Shown here: piece by piece, positions 27,749 to 35,690 of the stretch | Layout of the letters: each line of letters begins with the position of its first letter | Position numbering within the stretch: position 1 is the stretch's first letter | Assembly: GCA_027488815.1 (NCBI GenBank) | Contig: JAIYAX010000001.1 | Coordinates: forward strand, 1-64,000 | Length of the DNA stretch: 64,000 nt | Source of the DNA: Cytophagaceae bacterium | Lineage (GTDB): Bacteria; Bacteroidota; Bacteroidia; Cytophagales; JAIYAX01 | Reading direction: 5' to 3' | Notes under the pieces: generated by a model | What the model saw: only the letters and a program-made list of their open reading frames with translations | What the model was told of the DNA's origin: nothing | The model's database searches: none | Position numbers and translations under genes: made by a program

Positions 27749-28630
27749 ATGGTTTTGCTTGATGGTAAAGCGATTTCTTCGCAGATCAGGGCCGAGTTAG
27801 CCGAAGAAACGGCGCAACGCCGGGCCCAAGGCCTCAAAGTGCCTCACCTGGCGGCCATTCTGGTGGGAAATGATGGGCCAAGTGAAACGTACGTCAGCAG
27901 CAAGGTCAAAACCTGTCAGGAGATCGGTTTTGAAAGCACTTTACTGCGATTTGACCACAGTATTTCGGAAGCCGCTTTACTGGCTGAAATTCAAAAAGTA
28001 AATGAAAATCCTTCCATCGACGGCCTGATCGTGCAGGTACCTCTGCCAGCACACATCTCGGTGGACAAGGTGATGGAAACCATCTCACCGGCCAAAGACG
28101 TGGATGGCTTTCACCCGATCAATGTGGGAAAGACGGTCAAAAACCTGCCCACCTTCCTGCCGGCGACTCCTTATGGCATTCTGATGCTTTTGAAGCGCTA
28201 CGAAATCGAAACTCAGGGAAAACACTGCGTGATCATTGGCCGCAGTCAGATCGTAGGCACTCCCATGAGCATTCTTATGGCCCGCAATGAATACCCGGGA
28301 AATTCCACCGTTACCCTTACGCATAGCAAAACAAGGGATCTGGATGGCATTTGCCGACAGGCGGATATTCTGATCGCAGCCATCGGCAGACCGGGAATGG
28401 TAGGCCCAGAGATGGTCAAACAGGGAGCAGTCGTAATCGATGTAGGGATCAACCGTATCGAGGACAGCAGCAAAAAGTCAGGCTTCCGGCTAGTGGGAGA
28501 TGTGGACTTTGACCGGGTGGCACCGCTGTGCAGCTACATTACCCCGGTACCCGGAGGCGTCGGCCTGATGACTATCGCAGGCCTAATGCGCAATACCCTT
28601 AAGGCAGCCAGAAAAGATTTCTACCCATGA
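27749..28630 (+). CDS. folD: Methylenetetrahydrofolate dehydrogenase/cyclohydrolase
   Basis: This 293-residue bifunctional enzyme oxidises 5,10-methylene-THF to methenyl-THF with NADP and hydrolyses it to 10-formyl-THF in the cytosol. Family motifs are present: [10 protein letters not shown] with the catalytic Lys, [25 protein letters not shown] for NADP, and the C-terminal [12 protein letters not shown]. Four bases after lepA; overlaps queE by 4 bases (ATGA). Confidence 0.97.
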   Translation: MVLLDGKAISSQIRAELAEETAQRRAQGLKVPHLAAILVGNDGPSETYVSSKVKTCQEIGFESTLLRFDHSISEAALLAEIQKVNENPSIDGLIVQVPLPAHISVDKVMETISPAKDVDGFHPINVGKTVKNLPTFLPATPYGILMLLKRYEIETQGKHCVIIGRSQIVGTPMSILMARNEYPGNSTVTLTHSKTRDLDGICRQADILIAAIGRPGMVGPEMVKQGAVVIDVGINRIEDSSKKSGFRLVGDVDFDRVAPLCSYITPVPGGVGLMTIAGLMRNTLKAARKDFYP

Positions 28631-29244
28631 CCGCTGAATGGCTTCAGGTCCGATATCCGGTGATGGAGCATTTTTATACGCTTCAAGGCGAAGGAGCCTT
28701 TGCAGGGCATGCCGCCTATTTTATCCGTACAGGCGGCTGTGATGTCGGTTGCCATTGGTGCGATGTAAAAGAGTCCTGGGATGCGAGTATGCACCCTGAG
28801 CTCAGCGTAGAAGAACTGATCGCTGCCGCCTCTCAACAGCCTGCAAGGTTGGCCGTTATCACCGGTGGAGAACCGCTGATGTATGACATGCAGGCCCTTA
28901 CCTCCGCCCTTAAAGTGTCGGGGTTTCACACCCATATCGAAACCTCAGGAGCCTACCCGCTCAGTGGCGATTGGGATTGGATTTGCCTCTCACCTAAAAA
29001 ATTCAAAGCCCCGGTCGAGGGAATCCACCAAAAGGCCTCGGAGCTAAAAGTGATTGTTTACAACACACATGATTTTACCTTTGCAGAAAACCATGCAAAA
29101 CAAGTCTCGCCCGGTTGCCGCCTTTTCCTTCAGCCGGAATGGTCCAGAGCTGCACACGTGCTGCCTGAAATCATCGAGTATGTGAAGCTACACCCTGAAT
29201 GGCGTATTTCCCTTCAAACACACAAATACTTAAATATTCCTTAG
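28627..29244 (+). CDS. queE: 7-carboxy-7-deazaguanine synthase
   Basis: This is a 205-residue radical-SAM enzyme that converts carboxytetrahydropterin to 7-carboxy-7-deazaguanine in queuosine synthesis. The [4Fe-4S] cysteines occur as C-x3-C-x2-C in [11 protein letters not shown] (about 37-47), and the SAM-binding GGEP follows. QGEGAFAG near residue 20 is typical of QueE. No other queuosine gene is nearby. It overlaps folD by 4 bases and the next gene by 46. Confidence 0.95.
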   Translation: MTAEWLQVRYPVMEHFYTLQGEGAFAGHAAYFIRTGGCDVGCHWCDVKESWDASMHPELSVEELIAAASQQPARLAVITGGEPLMYDMQALTSALKVSGFHTHIETSGAYPLSGDWDWICLSPKKFKAPVEGIHQKASELKVIVYNTHDFTFAENHAKQVSPGCRLFLQPEWSRAAHVLPEIIEYVKLHPEWRISLQTHKYLNIP

Positions 29245-31148
29245 GTTTTATCCTGGCCTTGCTGATCATTCCTGATCTCACAGGCCAACGGATGCCTCCC
29301 CTCTCCAGTACGAATAAAAAAGCCCTTAAAGCCTATGAAGAAGGCTCTATGGCCATGCGCTCCAGGGCATTTGATGTGGCCATCGTCCAGTTTCAAAAAG
29401 CGTTGAAATATGACTCCGGTTTTGCAGAAGCCCATCTCTCCATCGCCAACTGCTACGTAGTGCTTGGGGACAAACCTGCTGCAAAGCCCTGGCTGGAAAA
29501 AGCCATTCGCTTCGGGCAAGGGCGTAGTGATTTTCACATGGCCTATCAGGCTCTGGGTGACTTGTGCTATGAACGTGGCGAATACAACTGCGCTCAGCAG
29601 CAATACCTGACCTACCTGGGTTTACGCTCGGCAAGGAAAGACCTGATACCTGAACTGAAAGAGCGGATCAGAAATTGTGAGTTTGCGCTGCAACAGCAAA
29701 AAAGCCCCCATCGCATTTCTCCAAAAAAAGCACCCGACTCCGTCAATGCTTTTCAATACCAATACTTCCCTACCCTTCCAGCCGATCAGCAGCAGATTTT
29801 TTTTACTGCCAGAAATGACAACAGCCTGGAGGACATTATGGTGAGCAACAAAATGGGTGAACTTTGGAGCCTGCCCAGATCAGTTTCCCCTTTGATCAAC
29901 GATGTGAGCACCAACGACGGCACCTGTGCGATCTCAGGTGATGGCCGTAGCCTTGTCCTTACTGCCTGCGAACGCAAAGGCAATGTGGGTCGTTGTGATC
30001 TCTACATGAGTTATTTTCAGGCAGGAACATGGACCAAGCCAGAGAACATGGGTATCCCTGTCAACAGTGTGCACTGGGAGTCCCAGCCCAGCCTTTCCTC
30101 GGATGGCAGGATACTGATATTCACCTCTGACAAACCCGGTGGATATGGAAAAAGAGACTTATACATCAGCCGCAAAGGCGAAGACGGCAAATGGTCAAGC
30201 CCAAAAAACATGGGTCTCATGATCAATACCGCAAAGGATGAGCTATCCCCTTTTATACATGCCAACAACCAAAGCCTGTTCTTTGCCTCCAACGGGCACC
30301 TGGGCATGGGAGGATTCGACATGTACATGGTCAACCTGGCTGACTCCATCAAAGATTTACCGATAAACCTTGGCTATCCGATCAACACCCATCAGGACGA
30401 GGTTTCGCTGTTTTTGACCGCCGACGGTAAAAGAGCTTACTATAGCCTTGACCTCATGAAACCCGGCATGCGAACAGGCGGTCGCAGCTTTATCTATGAG
30501 TTGGAGTGGCCGGAAAGCCTGACGGTGCCCCGCAGCATCGTGTGGAAAGGGCATGTGTACGATGCCGAAAGCAAAAAGCCACTGGCAGCAAGTCTTGAGA
30601 TGGCCGTACTAAGCCGGAGCGCTGAAAACCTGAGGTTTAGATCAGACAGCAGCGATGGCAGCTATACCGTAGTGCTCACCGAGCAAAACAAGTATGGCTT
30701 GTTTGTAGAGGCCCCCGGATACTTGTACGAGAGCATCAACATCGACTTTATCAACTCCGAGCAGTTTGACAGGCAGACACTGGATCTGTACCTACAGCCC
30801 CTCAAGAAAGGCAGCAGTGTGGTGATGAACAACCTCTTTTTTGACACCGATAAGTATGAGCTAAAGCCGGAGTCCACCGCTGAACTGCAGACCGTTTTTC
30901 AACTGTTGAAGAGAAACCAGGCCCTGGCCATAGAAATTGGCGGGCATACCGATGATGTGGGCAAGGACGAGTACAACCTTGAGCTTTCGAGAAAAAGAGC
31001 CCAATCTGTTCACCAATACCTGCTCGATAAAGGCGTGCCAGCCTCACGCATCAGCTACGCAGGCTATGGGGAGAAAAGACCCAAGCTAGCCAATACCAGT
31101 GACGAAAACCGGGCTGTGAACAGGAGGATTGAGTTTGTGATCCGGTAG
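29199..31148 (+). CDS. TPR-PD40-OmpA envelope protein
   Basis: This is a 649-residue protein. The ATG at 29199 is the only start giving the hydrophobic segment ([15 protein letters not shown]) that looks like a signal peptide. Order: TPR repeats (about 35-140), PD40/WD40-like beta-propeller repeats (about 180-400; e.g. SSDGRILIFTSDKPGG), a carboxypeptidase-regulatory-like domain (about 435-520), and a C-terminal OmpA peptidoglycan-binding domain (about 535-649) with GGHTDDVGKDEYNLELS and NRRIEFVIR. Family members anchor the outer membrane to peptidoglycan and include type IX secretion partners. Its last 268 bases are repeated downstream at 31988-32255. Confidence 0.92.
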   Translation: MAYFPSNTQILKYSLGFILALLIIPDLTGQRMPPLSSTNKKALKAYEEGSMAMRSRAFDVAIVQFQKALKYDSGFAEAHLSIANCYVVLGDKPAAKPWLEKAIRFGQGRSDFHMAYQALGDLCYERGEYNCAQQQYLTYLGLRSARKDLIPELKERIRNCEFALQQQKSPHRISPKKAPDSVNAFQYQYFPTLPADQQQIFFTARNDNSLEDIMVSNKMGELWSLPRSVSPLINDVSTNDGTCAISGDGRSLVLTACERKGNVGRCDLYMSYFQAGTWTKPENMGIPVNSVHWESQPSLSSDGRILIFTSDKPGGYGKRDLYISRKGEDGKWSSPKNMGLMINTAKDELSPFIHANNQSLFFASNGHLGMGGFDMYMVNLADSIKDLPINLGYPINTHQDEVSLFLTADGKRAYYSLDLMKPGMRTGGRSFIYELEWPESLTVPRSIVWKGHVYDAESKKPLAASLEMAVLSRSAENLRFRSDSSDGSYTVVLTEQNKYGLFVEAPGYLYESINIDFINSEQFDRQTLDLYLQPLKKGSSVVMNNLFFDTDKYELKPESTAELQTVFQLLKRNQALAIEIGGHTDDVGKDEYNLELSRKRAQSVHQYLLDKGVPASRISYAGYGEKRPKLANTSDENRAVNRRIEFVIR

Positions 31149-31258
31149 AGGTCGGAAATTAATGAATATAGTTGCTGGGTTTAAGTAATACAGATTGTTC
31201 AATGTCAAGGAAATAAACGCTTCACCCAATAGCGTAACGACTTAAAAATAAAAGTTCA

Positions 31259-31978
31259 ATGGGAAAGTTTAAAACGAGAAGTTTAATAATTATAGTGACG
31301 CTAAGTTTAATTTTGATCAGTTGTGGAGAAAAGAGACACAAAAATAATAGCTCAAATAATAGGTATCTAATTGGGAGTATAAAGTCAGCAGAATTGATAA
31401 ATGTAGATATCGATCAACAAAAAAAAATAGACTCTATAGCTGCATTCAAAATATGTAAGCGATACCCTAATATTCACCAATGGGAAAAAACTCTTTTTGG
31501 TTTAAAAGAGATAATGCCAAAAAATTACCTCAAAAACAACTTAGAATATGAAAGAGAAAGAAGCATCAAAGACTTTCTAGAGTTAAACAATATATATGAA
31601 TACACTTGGGAAAATCAACATATCAAACATAAGGGTTACATAACTAAATATAAATCTAAGCCTTCAGAATGGAATAATACTGGTTTTGACATGTCAGTTT
31701 ATATTGTGAGTGTATCAGGAACAGAAATTGAACCAATACTTGTATCTAATTATATCCATACTATGTTCGTTACTGAATATAAAGTTGAAAGTACTACAAA
31801 TTTCTATTCGGATAATTCTATAGATTTTATCGAAAGTGACATTTCTTGTTCAGATATAGAGATATTAGAACAAGAGTCACTCTGCGACTCAACGATAACT
31901 ACTATAAAATATCACTTAGACAGAAAAAGAAAAAAGATGCTAATGAACTCGAGCACGAAAGTAATAACTATAAAATGA
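31259..31978 (+). CDS. Hypothetical lipoprotein in an AT-rich insert
   Basis: This 239-residue protein has a lipobox (LILISC, Cys22) and a Lys/Asn-rich mature part, with DSIAAFKICKRYP and a beta-rich C-terminus containing two Cys pairs of candidates. No family is recognised. Codon use is far more AT-rich than in the OmpA gene before it. It lies precisely between the full OmpA gene and a duplicate of that gene's 3' end, so it was probably brought in by recombination at paralogous OmpA sequences. Confidence 0.75.
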   Translation: MGKFKTRSLIIIVTLSLILISCGEKRHKNNSSNNRYLIGSIKSAELINVDIDQQKKIDSIAAFKICKRYPNIHQWEKTLFGLKEIMPKNYLKNNLEYERERSIKDFLELNNIYEYTWENQHIKHKGYITKYKSKPSEWNNTGFDMSVYIVSVSGTEIEPILVSNYIHTMFVTEYKVESTTNFYSDNSIDFIESDISCSDIEILEQESLCDSTITTIKYHLDRKRKKMLMNSSTKVITIK

Positions 31979-31987
31979 AGGCAAAAC

Positions 31988-32255
31988 TGAGCTGCAAACC
32001 GTATTTCAACTGTTGAAGCGCAACCCTGCCCTGGCCATAGAGATTGGAGGACATACCGATGATGTGGGCAAAGATGAATACAACCTGGAGCTATCGAGAA
32101 AAAGGGCCCAATCCGTACACCAATACCTGCTCGATAAAGGAGTGCCGCCCGCACGCATCAGCTACGCAGGCTATGGAGAGAAAAAGCCCAAACTGGCCAA
32201 TACCAGCGACGAAAACCGGGCGGTGAACAGGAGGATTGAGTTTGTGATCCGATAA
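31988..32255 (+). pseudogene. Duplicate 3' fragment of the OmpA gene
   Basis: These 268 bases align without gaps to 30881-31148, the end of the OmpA-domain gene, keeping frame and stop. The encoded 88 residues differ at only about four positions (for example RNQ to RNP, PAS to PPA, KRP to KKP), while many third positions differ. That suggests an old paralogue under selection rather than a recent copy. The 5' part of the gene is gone; no plausible start or signal peptide remains. Confidence 0.85.
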
Positions 32256-32743
32256 AAGTCGGAGGATAGCAATGGCGGACTCACCCTTGAGTATCCACCG
32301 GGGTTGTAGGGTACAGAGCAGTTTAAAACCGTGATCTGATGACAGAAAATGGATTTGGCAAAAATTTATCCATTCTGCTTAGGTGAAAAAAGAACGATCT
32401 TCTATATTAGCTCAAAATATCTGCCACTTGCGCAAGGAAAACCACAGGGAACAACCAATTCATAACGGGCCAGTTGAAAGGCCTAAAGGCTTTTTTGCCG
32501 GGCAGGTTTCGTGCATGAATGAAATGACAAATGCCAAAAATGGGCTTAGGGCCTTTGGAGGGCTATTCCTTCGGATGGAAAAACCATTGGCTCTTGAAGA
32601 AGAACCAAGGATGAGCGTTAAAAAAAATAAGTACCCACAAAATTGGGACAATGATGACGCCAATACATCTCAAAGAGGGTGGATAGGCGCAATGGAGTGA
32701 CTGATATGAACAAATTAGCGGTAATGTGTAACGACCACCCACA
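32256..32743. other. Intergenic region before cassette-like genes
   Basis: A reading frame at 32383-32700 exists but has no domain, poor composition and no initiation signal, so I do not call it. At 32716-32730 the text TTAGCGGTAATGTGT is the inverse of GTTAGCGGTAGTGT's complement at the end of the DUF2971 gene (33654-33668), so the gene is bracketed by inverted repeats. Confidence 0.4.
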
Positions 32744-33667
32744 ATGAAGCAAACAGACAACAATTGGACAAAAGATTATTGGGACTTTATGGTAAAGGAG
32801 GACTTTGAATCAGCTATTCCTCTTAAAGAATTACATTTTCCAAAGTCTTTTTTTAAGTATAGAGCGTTAAGCGAAAAGACAATTGATATTCTTGAGCAAA
32901 GCTATGTTTGGTTATCAGAAATTTCTCTTCTTAACGACCCATTTGAATGCACAATTCAATTTGACAATGACAAATGCCTTCGTGAGTTTTATGGTTCAGA
33001 AAAATTCCAATCATCATTTGGCTTTGCAACTGGACACACTCTTTCCAAAACAGAAATAGAAACTCTAATGACTAGTGAAAAACCCTATGACGAATACATT
33101 AAAATTTGTTCTTTAAATTATATTCCTCTTGACCAGACAGCAGACCAACAATTAGTAAAAGTTCAAAATCGTTGGACAGAAATTGTTGATGAGACAAATC
33201 GCAATCTCAGAATTTGCAGCTTTAGTTTGACAAATAGTTCTTTATTACTTTGGAGTCATTACTCCGATGAGCATAAGGGAATTTGCATAGAGTATGACTT
33301 TCAATACCATGACCAGATAAGACCTTATATTCAACCAGTAATATACAGTGACAAGGTTCATAAGATTGGACTGTTCGAGGAATACACAACTATGAATATG
33401 ATTGCTTCAAGCTTAATTAAATCAAAAGATTGGGAATACGAGCAAGAGTGGAGGCTGACAATTTTCAAACAAAAGAAGGAGTTCCCTCAAAAAATGAATA
33501 CGCCCAAACCAAAAGCTATATATATTGGGACAAGGTTTTCGAAAAACAAAGAAGACTTAAAAGCACAATTAATTAAAATTGCCAAGGATAATGACATACC
33601 GCTTTATCAAATGAAAAAAGACACAAATGAATTTAAACTTATCGCAGGACAATCACACTACCGCTAA
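32744..33667 (+). CDS. DUF2971 family protein
   Basis: This is a 307-residue protein of the DUF2971 family. Landmarks are FKYRALSEKTIDIL near 37-50, LLNDPFEC near 65, ICSFSLTNSSLLLWSHY in the middle, and KGICIEYDF. The function is unknown, but the family is common in mobile regions and some members are suspected of roles in phage defence. AT-rich, with inverted repeats at both ends like a gene cassette. The HEPN-like gene follows 134 bases later. Confidence 0.85.
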   Translation: MKQTDNNWTKDYWDFMVKEDFESAIPLKELHFPKSFFKYRALSEKTIDILEQSYVWLSEISLLNDPFECTIQFDNDKCLREFYGSEKFQSSFGFATGHTLSKTEIETLMTSEKPYDEYIKICSLNYIPLDQTADQQLVKVQNRWTEIVDETNRNLRICSFSLTNSSLLLWSHYSDEHKGICIEYDFQYHDQIRPYIQPVIYSDKVHKIGLFEEYTTMNMIASSLIKSKDWEYEQEWRLTIFKQKKEFPQKMNTPKPKAIYIGTRFSKNKEDLKAQLIKIAKDNDIPLYQMKKDTNEFKLIAGQSHYR

Positions 33668-33790
33668 CAGCACTTACCCAAAAGGCGGGGTTTCGTGTTC
33701 CAAAGAAAGATTTATGGTTACAGGAACTTTTGTACTTTTAATCAACATTTGTGGTGAAACGCCCGCCCTTCGGGTAGCTGCGAAACGATA
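33662..33790 (+). repeat. Long imperfect inverted repeat, attC-like
   Basis: The left arm, starting CTAACAGCACTTACCC then AAAGGCGGGGTTTCGTG, pairs with a right arm GTGAAACGCCCGCCC then GGGTAGCTGCGAAACGATAG (ending near 33790), across about 55 bases. The ends CTAAC and GATAG approach the attC core pair RYYYAAC / GTTRRRY but deviate. The arms have mismatches and unpaired bases. It separates two AT-rich single genes, as attC sites do. Confidence 0.45.
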
Positions 33791-33801
33791 GGACTAATTT
33801 T

Positions 33802-34464
33802 ATGAAAGACAAGACTAACAAATCTGAAAAAATAAGCAATCGTCTATCAAAGGCTGTATTTGAAAGCGTTGTAAAGACACTCATAAAAGATGGTTCACTA
33901 TCAATTGAAGACTTTAATGATGAAGAGAAATTTAAAAAGAAACTCTTTGATATAAACAAAAAGACAGAATGGGCAATTGTTATTGACCACTCGGACAATT
34001 TAATCTCAACGGCAAAACAATTTGCTGACAAGGGCGATTTTGACAAGGCTAAACTATTTTATGCGACTTTTATTGAGCACGAGATTAACAAAATAATTAT
34101 CGACACTTGTAACAAAAAAAAGATTGACAAAAAAACTGCAAATGAAATAATTAGAAGCACCAATATGATAGCGAAACTCACTTGGCTGCCTGAAATCTTA
34201 GACATTCCAAAAGTAAATGACAACCATAGAAAAGTTATACTTAAACTTTCAGACGACAGAAACGCATTTGTTCATTATAAACACAACTCATTACCAGACG
34301 ACATAGAAATTAACCAAAAAGAGAAACAAGCTACGGAAATAGAAGACATTAAAAAGACAATTATTTACTTCCGAAAATATTCAAGTCGAGTGCTTTTTAA
34401 AAATGGTAAAACAAAAGTTGACAAATTTTTAAAAAATGAACGTAACAAAAAGAAGAAAAACTAG
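33802..34464 (+). CDS. HEPN-like protein
   Basis: This 220-residue helical protein is Lys-rich throughout. It contains the motif R153-NAFV-H158, the R-x4-H active-site pattern of HEPN ribonucleases, preceded by an aliphatic helix (KVILKLSDD) as usual in that fold. A second helix block, KLFYATFIEHEINKIIID near 84-101, fits the HEPN helical bundle. No partner nucleotidyltransferase or antitoxin is next to it. It may be a stress or defence RNase, or a catalytically silent HEPN. No RNase activity is shown. Confidence 0.75.
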   Translation: MKDKTNKSEKISNRLSKAVFESVVKTLIKDGSLSIEDFNDEEKFKKKLFDINKKTEWAIVIDHSDNLISTAKQFADKGDFDKAKLFYATFIEHEINKIIIDTCNKKKIDKKTANEIIRSTNMIAKLTWLPEILDIPKVNDNHRKVILKLSDDRNAFVHYKHNSLPDDIEINQKEKQATEIEDIKKTIIYFRKYSSRVLFKNGKTKVDKFLKNERNKKKKN

Positions 34465-34871
34465 CCAGCTCTTCGAGATTTGTACCTACCCCTATCGCCC
34501 TCGTTTGCAACGAGGGTGTATGAGAAAATCTCTTGCTGGCGCAAGTCTGTGACTTGTGCCATTTTTCATTTTAGTAGTTCAGCCATCACTCCTTGGCAGG
34601 TGTCCTCACCTGTCAAGCATTTTCCTTAGTCACCCTCAATTGCAACGGAAGCGAATGAGAAACCTGCTCTTCGGGATTTGTAATCCCGAAGCCGTATCGT
34701 AGGATTTGCAATCCGTCTATCCAAAATAACAAAGCTCAAAACCTCGATTTTCTACACCATAAAACCCTGCTCTTCGGGATTTGTAACTAGCTCTTCGGGA
34801 TTTGTAATCCCGAAGCCGTATCGTAGGATTTGCAATCCGTCTATCGCCGTATCGTAGGATTTGCAATCCGT
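34465..34871 (+). repeat. REP-like and transposase-end repeat block
   Basis: The gene-free stretch is filled with repeats. A REP-like unit (copy B) lies at 34494-34560 and a CAGGTGTCCTCACCTG palindrome at 34597-34612. Then a unit of about 99 bases (34666-34764) joins CTTCGGGATTTGTAATCCCGAAG, a palindrome, to CGTATCGTAGGATTTGCAAT and to the 3' end of the transposase gene; a second, rearranged copy runs from 34769 into the gene. The CGTAGGATTTGCAATCC part is tandemly doubled at 34814-34875. Confidence 0.75.
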
Positions 34872-35402
34872 CTATCCAAAATAACAAAGCTCAAAACCTC
34901 GATTTTCTATACCATAAAATCTGGCTGCGCTGCTATTCAGGTAATCCTCCGGCTTTGCTACTATCCCTGCTTTTACCGGATTGTAATGAATGTACTCCGC
35001 CTTGGTGAGAAAAAATTCCTTACTAAAAACCTCTTCTCCATGATACCCCTCTTCCCAGAACCAAATCCTGCCATCAATACTGAGCACCTTCAACAACCAT
35101 TCTTTTCTGCTTTCTTGTGCATTTGCTTCAATGGCTTTAAAGATCTGCTTTGCAGTGTGTTTCTTCAGGTCCCTGATGATATCACTTAAGTTTTCATGGG
35201 CAGCACGTAAAATCAGGTGACAATGGTTGCTCATCACTACCCAGGCATATATTTCCAGCCCTTTGTTTTTTTGGCAATACACCAGGCTCTCAAGCAAAAT
35301 ATCAACGTAGGTTTGACGAGTGAACACATCTGCCCATTGGTGCACCGTGAAAGTGACAAAGTGGACGGAACCCTGATCGGAGATGGTATAAGAAAAGGCC
35401 AT
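34872..35402 (-). CDS. REP-associated tyrosine transposase (Y1, IS200-like)
   Basis: This 176-residue single-strand transposase has the HUH motif H60-C-H62 (VMSNHCHLIL) and a C-terminal catalytic Tyr candidate (Y137 or Y140 in AEYIHYNPV). Sequence and size match RAYT proteins, which act on REP palindromes rather than classical IS ends. Copies of GTAGGATTTGCAATCC lie on both sides in inverted orientation (34814-34875 and 35423-35442). The ORF looks intact. Confidence 0.92.
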   Translation of the reverse strand: MAFSYTISDQGSVHFVTFTVHQWADVFTRQTYVDILLESLVYCQKNKGLEIYAWVVMSNHCHLILRAAHENLSDIIRDLKKHTAKQIFKAIEANAQESRKEWLLKVLSIDGRIWFWEEGYHGEEVFSKEFFLTKAEYIHYNPVKAGIVAKPEDYLNSSAARFYGIENRGFELCYFG

Positions 35403-35422
35403 TCAACAAAGTTATTGGCATC

Positions 35423-35442
35423 GGATTGCAAATCCTACGATA
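35423..35442 (-). repeat. Inverted REP copy on the right of the transposase
   Basis: GGATTGCAAATCCTACGATA is the reverse complement of TATCGTAGGATTTGCAATCC found left of the gene, so the transposase is bracketed by inverted copies. Confidence 0.8.
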
Positions 35443-35690
35443 GTGGTTTGACATTGCAAATGTCGAACAGCGAGAAGAATGGCCAAATAGTAACGACAGA
35501 CAAAAGCACTGCTGGCAGCAAAATGTTTGCGGCAATAGAGGAGTGACATGTTGTTAGAAGTTTGTATCTTCGTTCTACGCTCTGTGTCGGGGCCACCTCG
35601 AGGGTTCGAAAGCCCGCTACTTCGCAAACACAGGTCGTTACCTTCAAGCGTAACAAAAAAACGAATGATAAATTTATAGACTAAAAAGAC

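Noticed and set aside
32383-32700. 105-residue reading frame before the DUF2971 gene
   Set aside because: No domain, odd composition, overlapping frame on the other strand equally long, and no initiation signal. Not called.
34666-34875. Tandem repeats that could suggest a CRISPR array
   Set aside because: No regular repeat-spacer pattern and no cas genes; the units match the transposase end and REP palindromes.
35575-35640. GGGTTCGAAAGCCC looks like a tRNA T-arm
   Set aside because: No acceptor, D-arm or anticodon arm can be built around it, so it is only a short palindrome.
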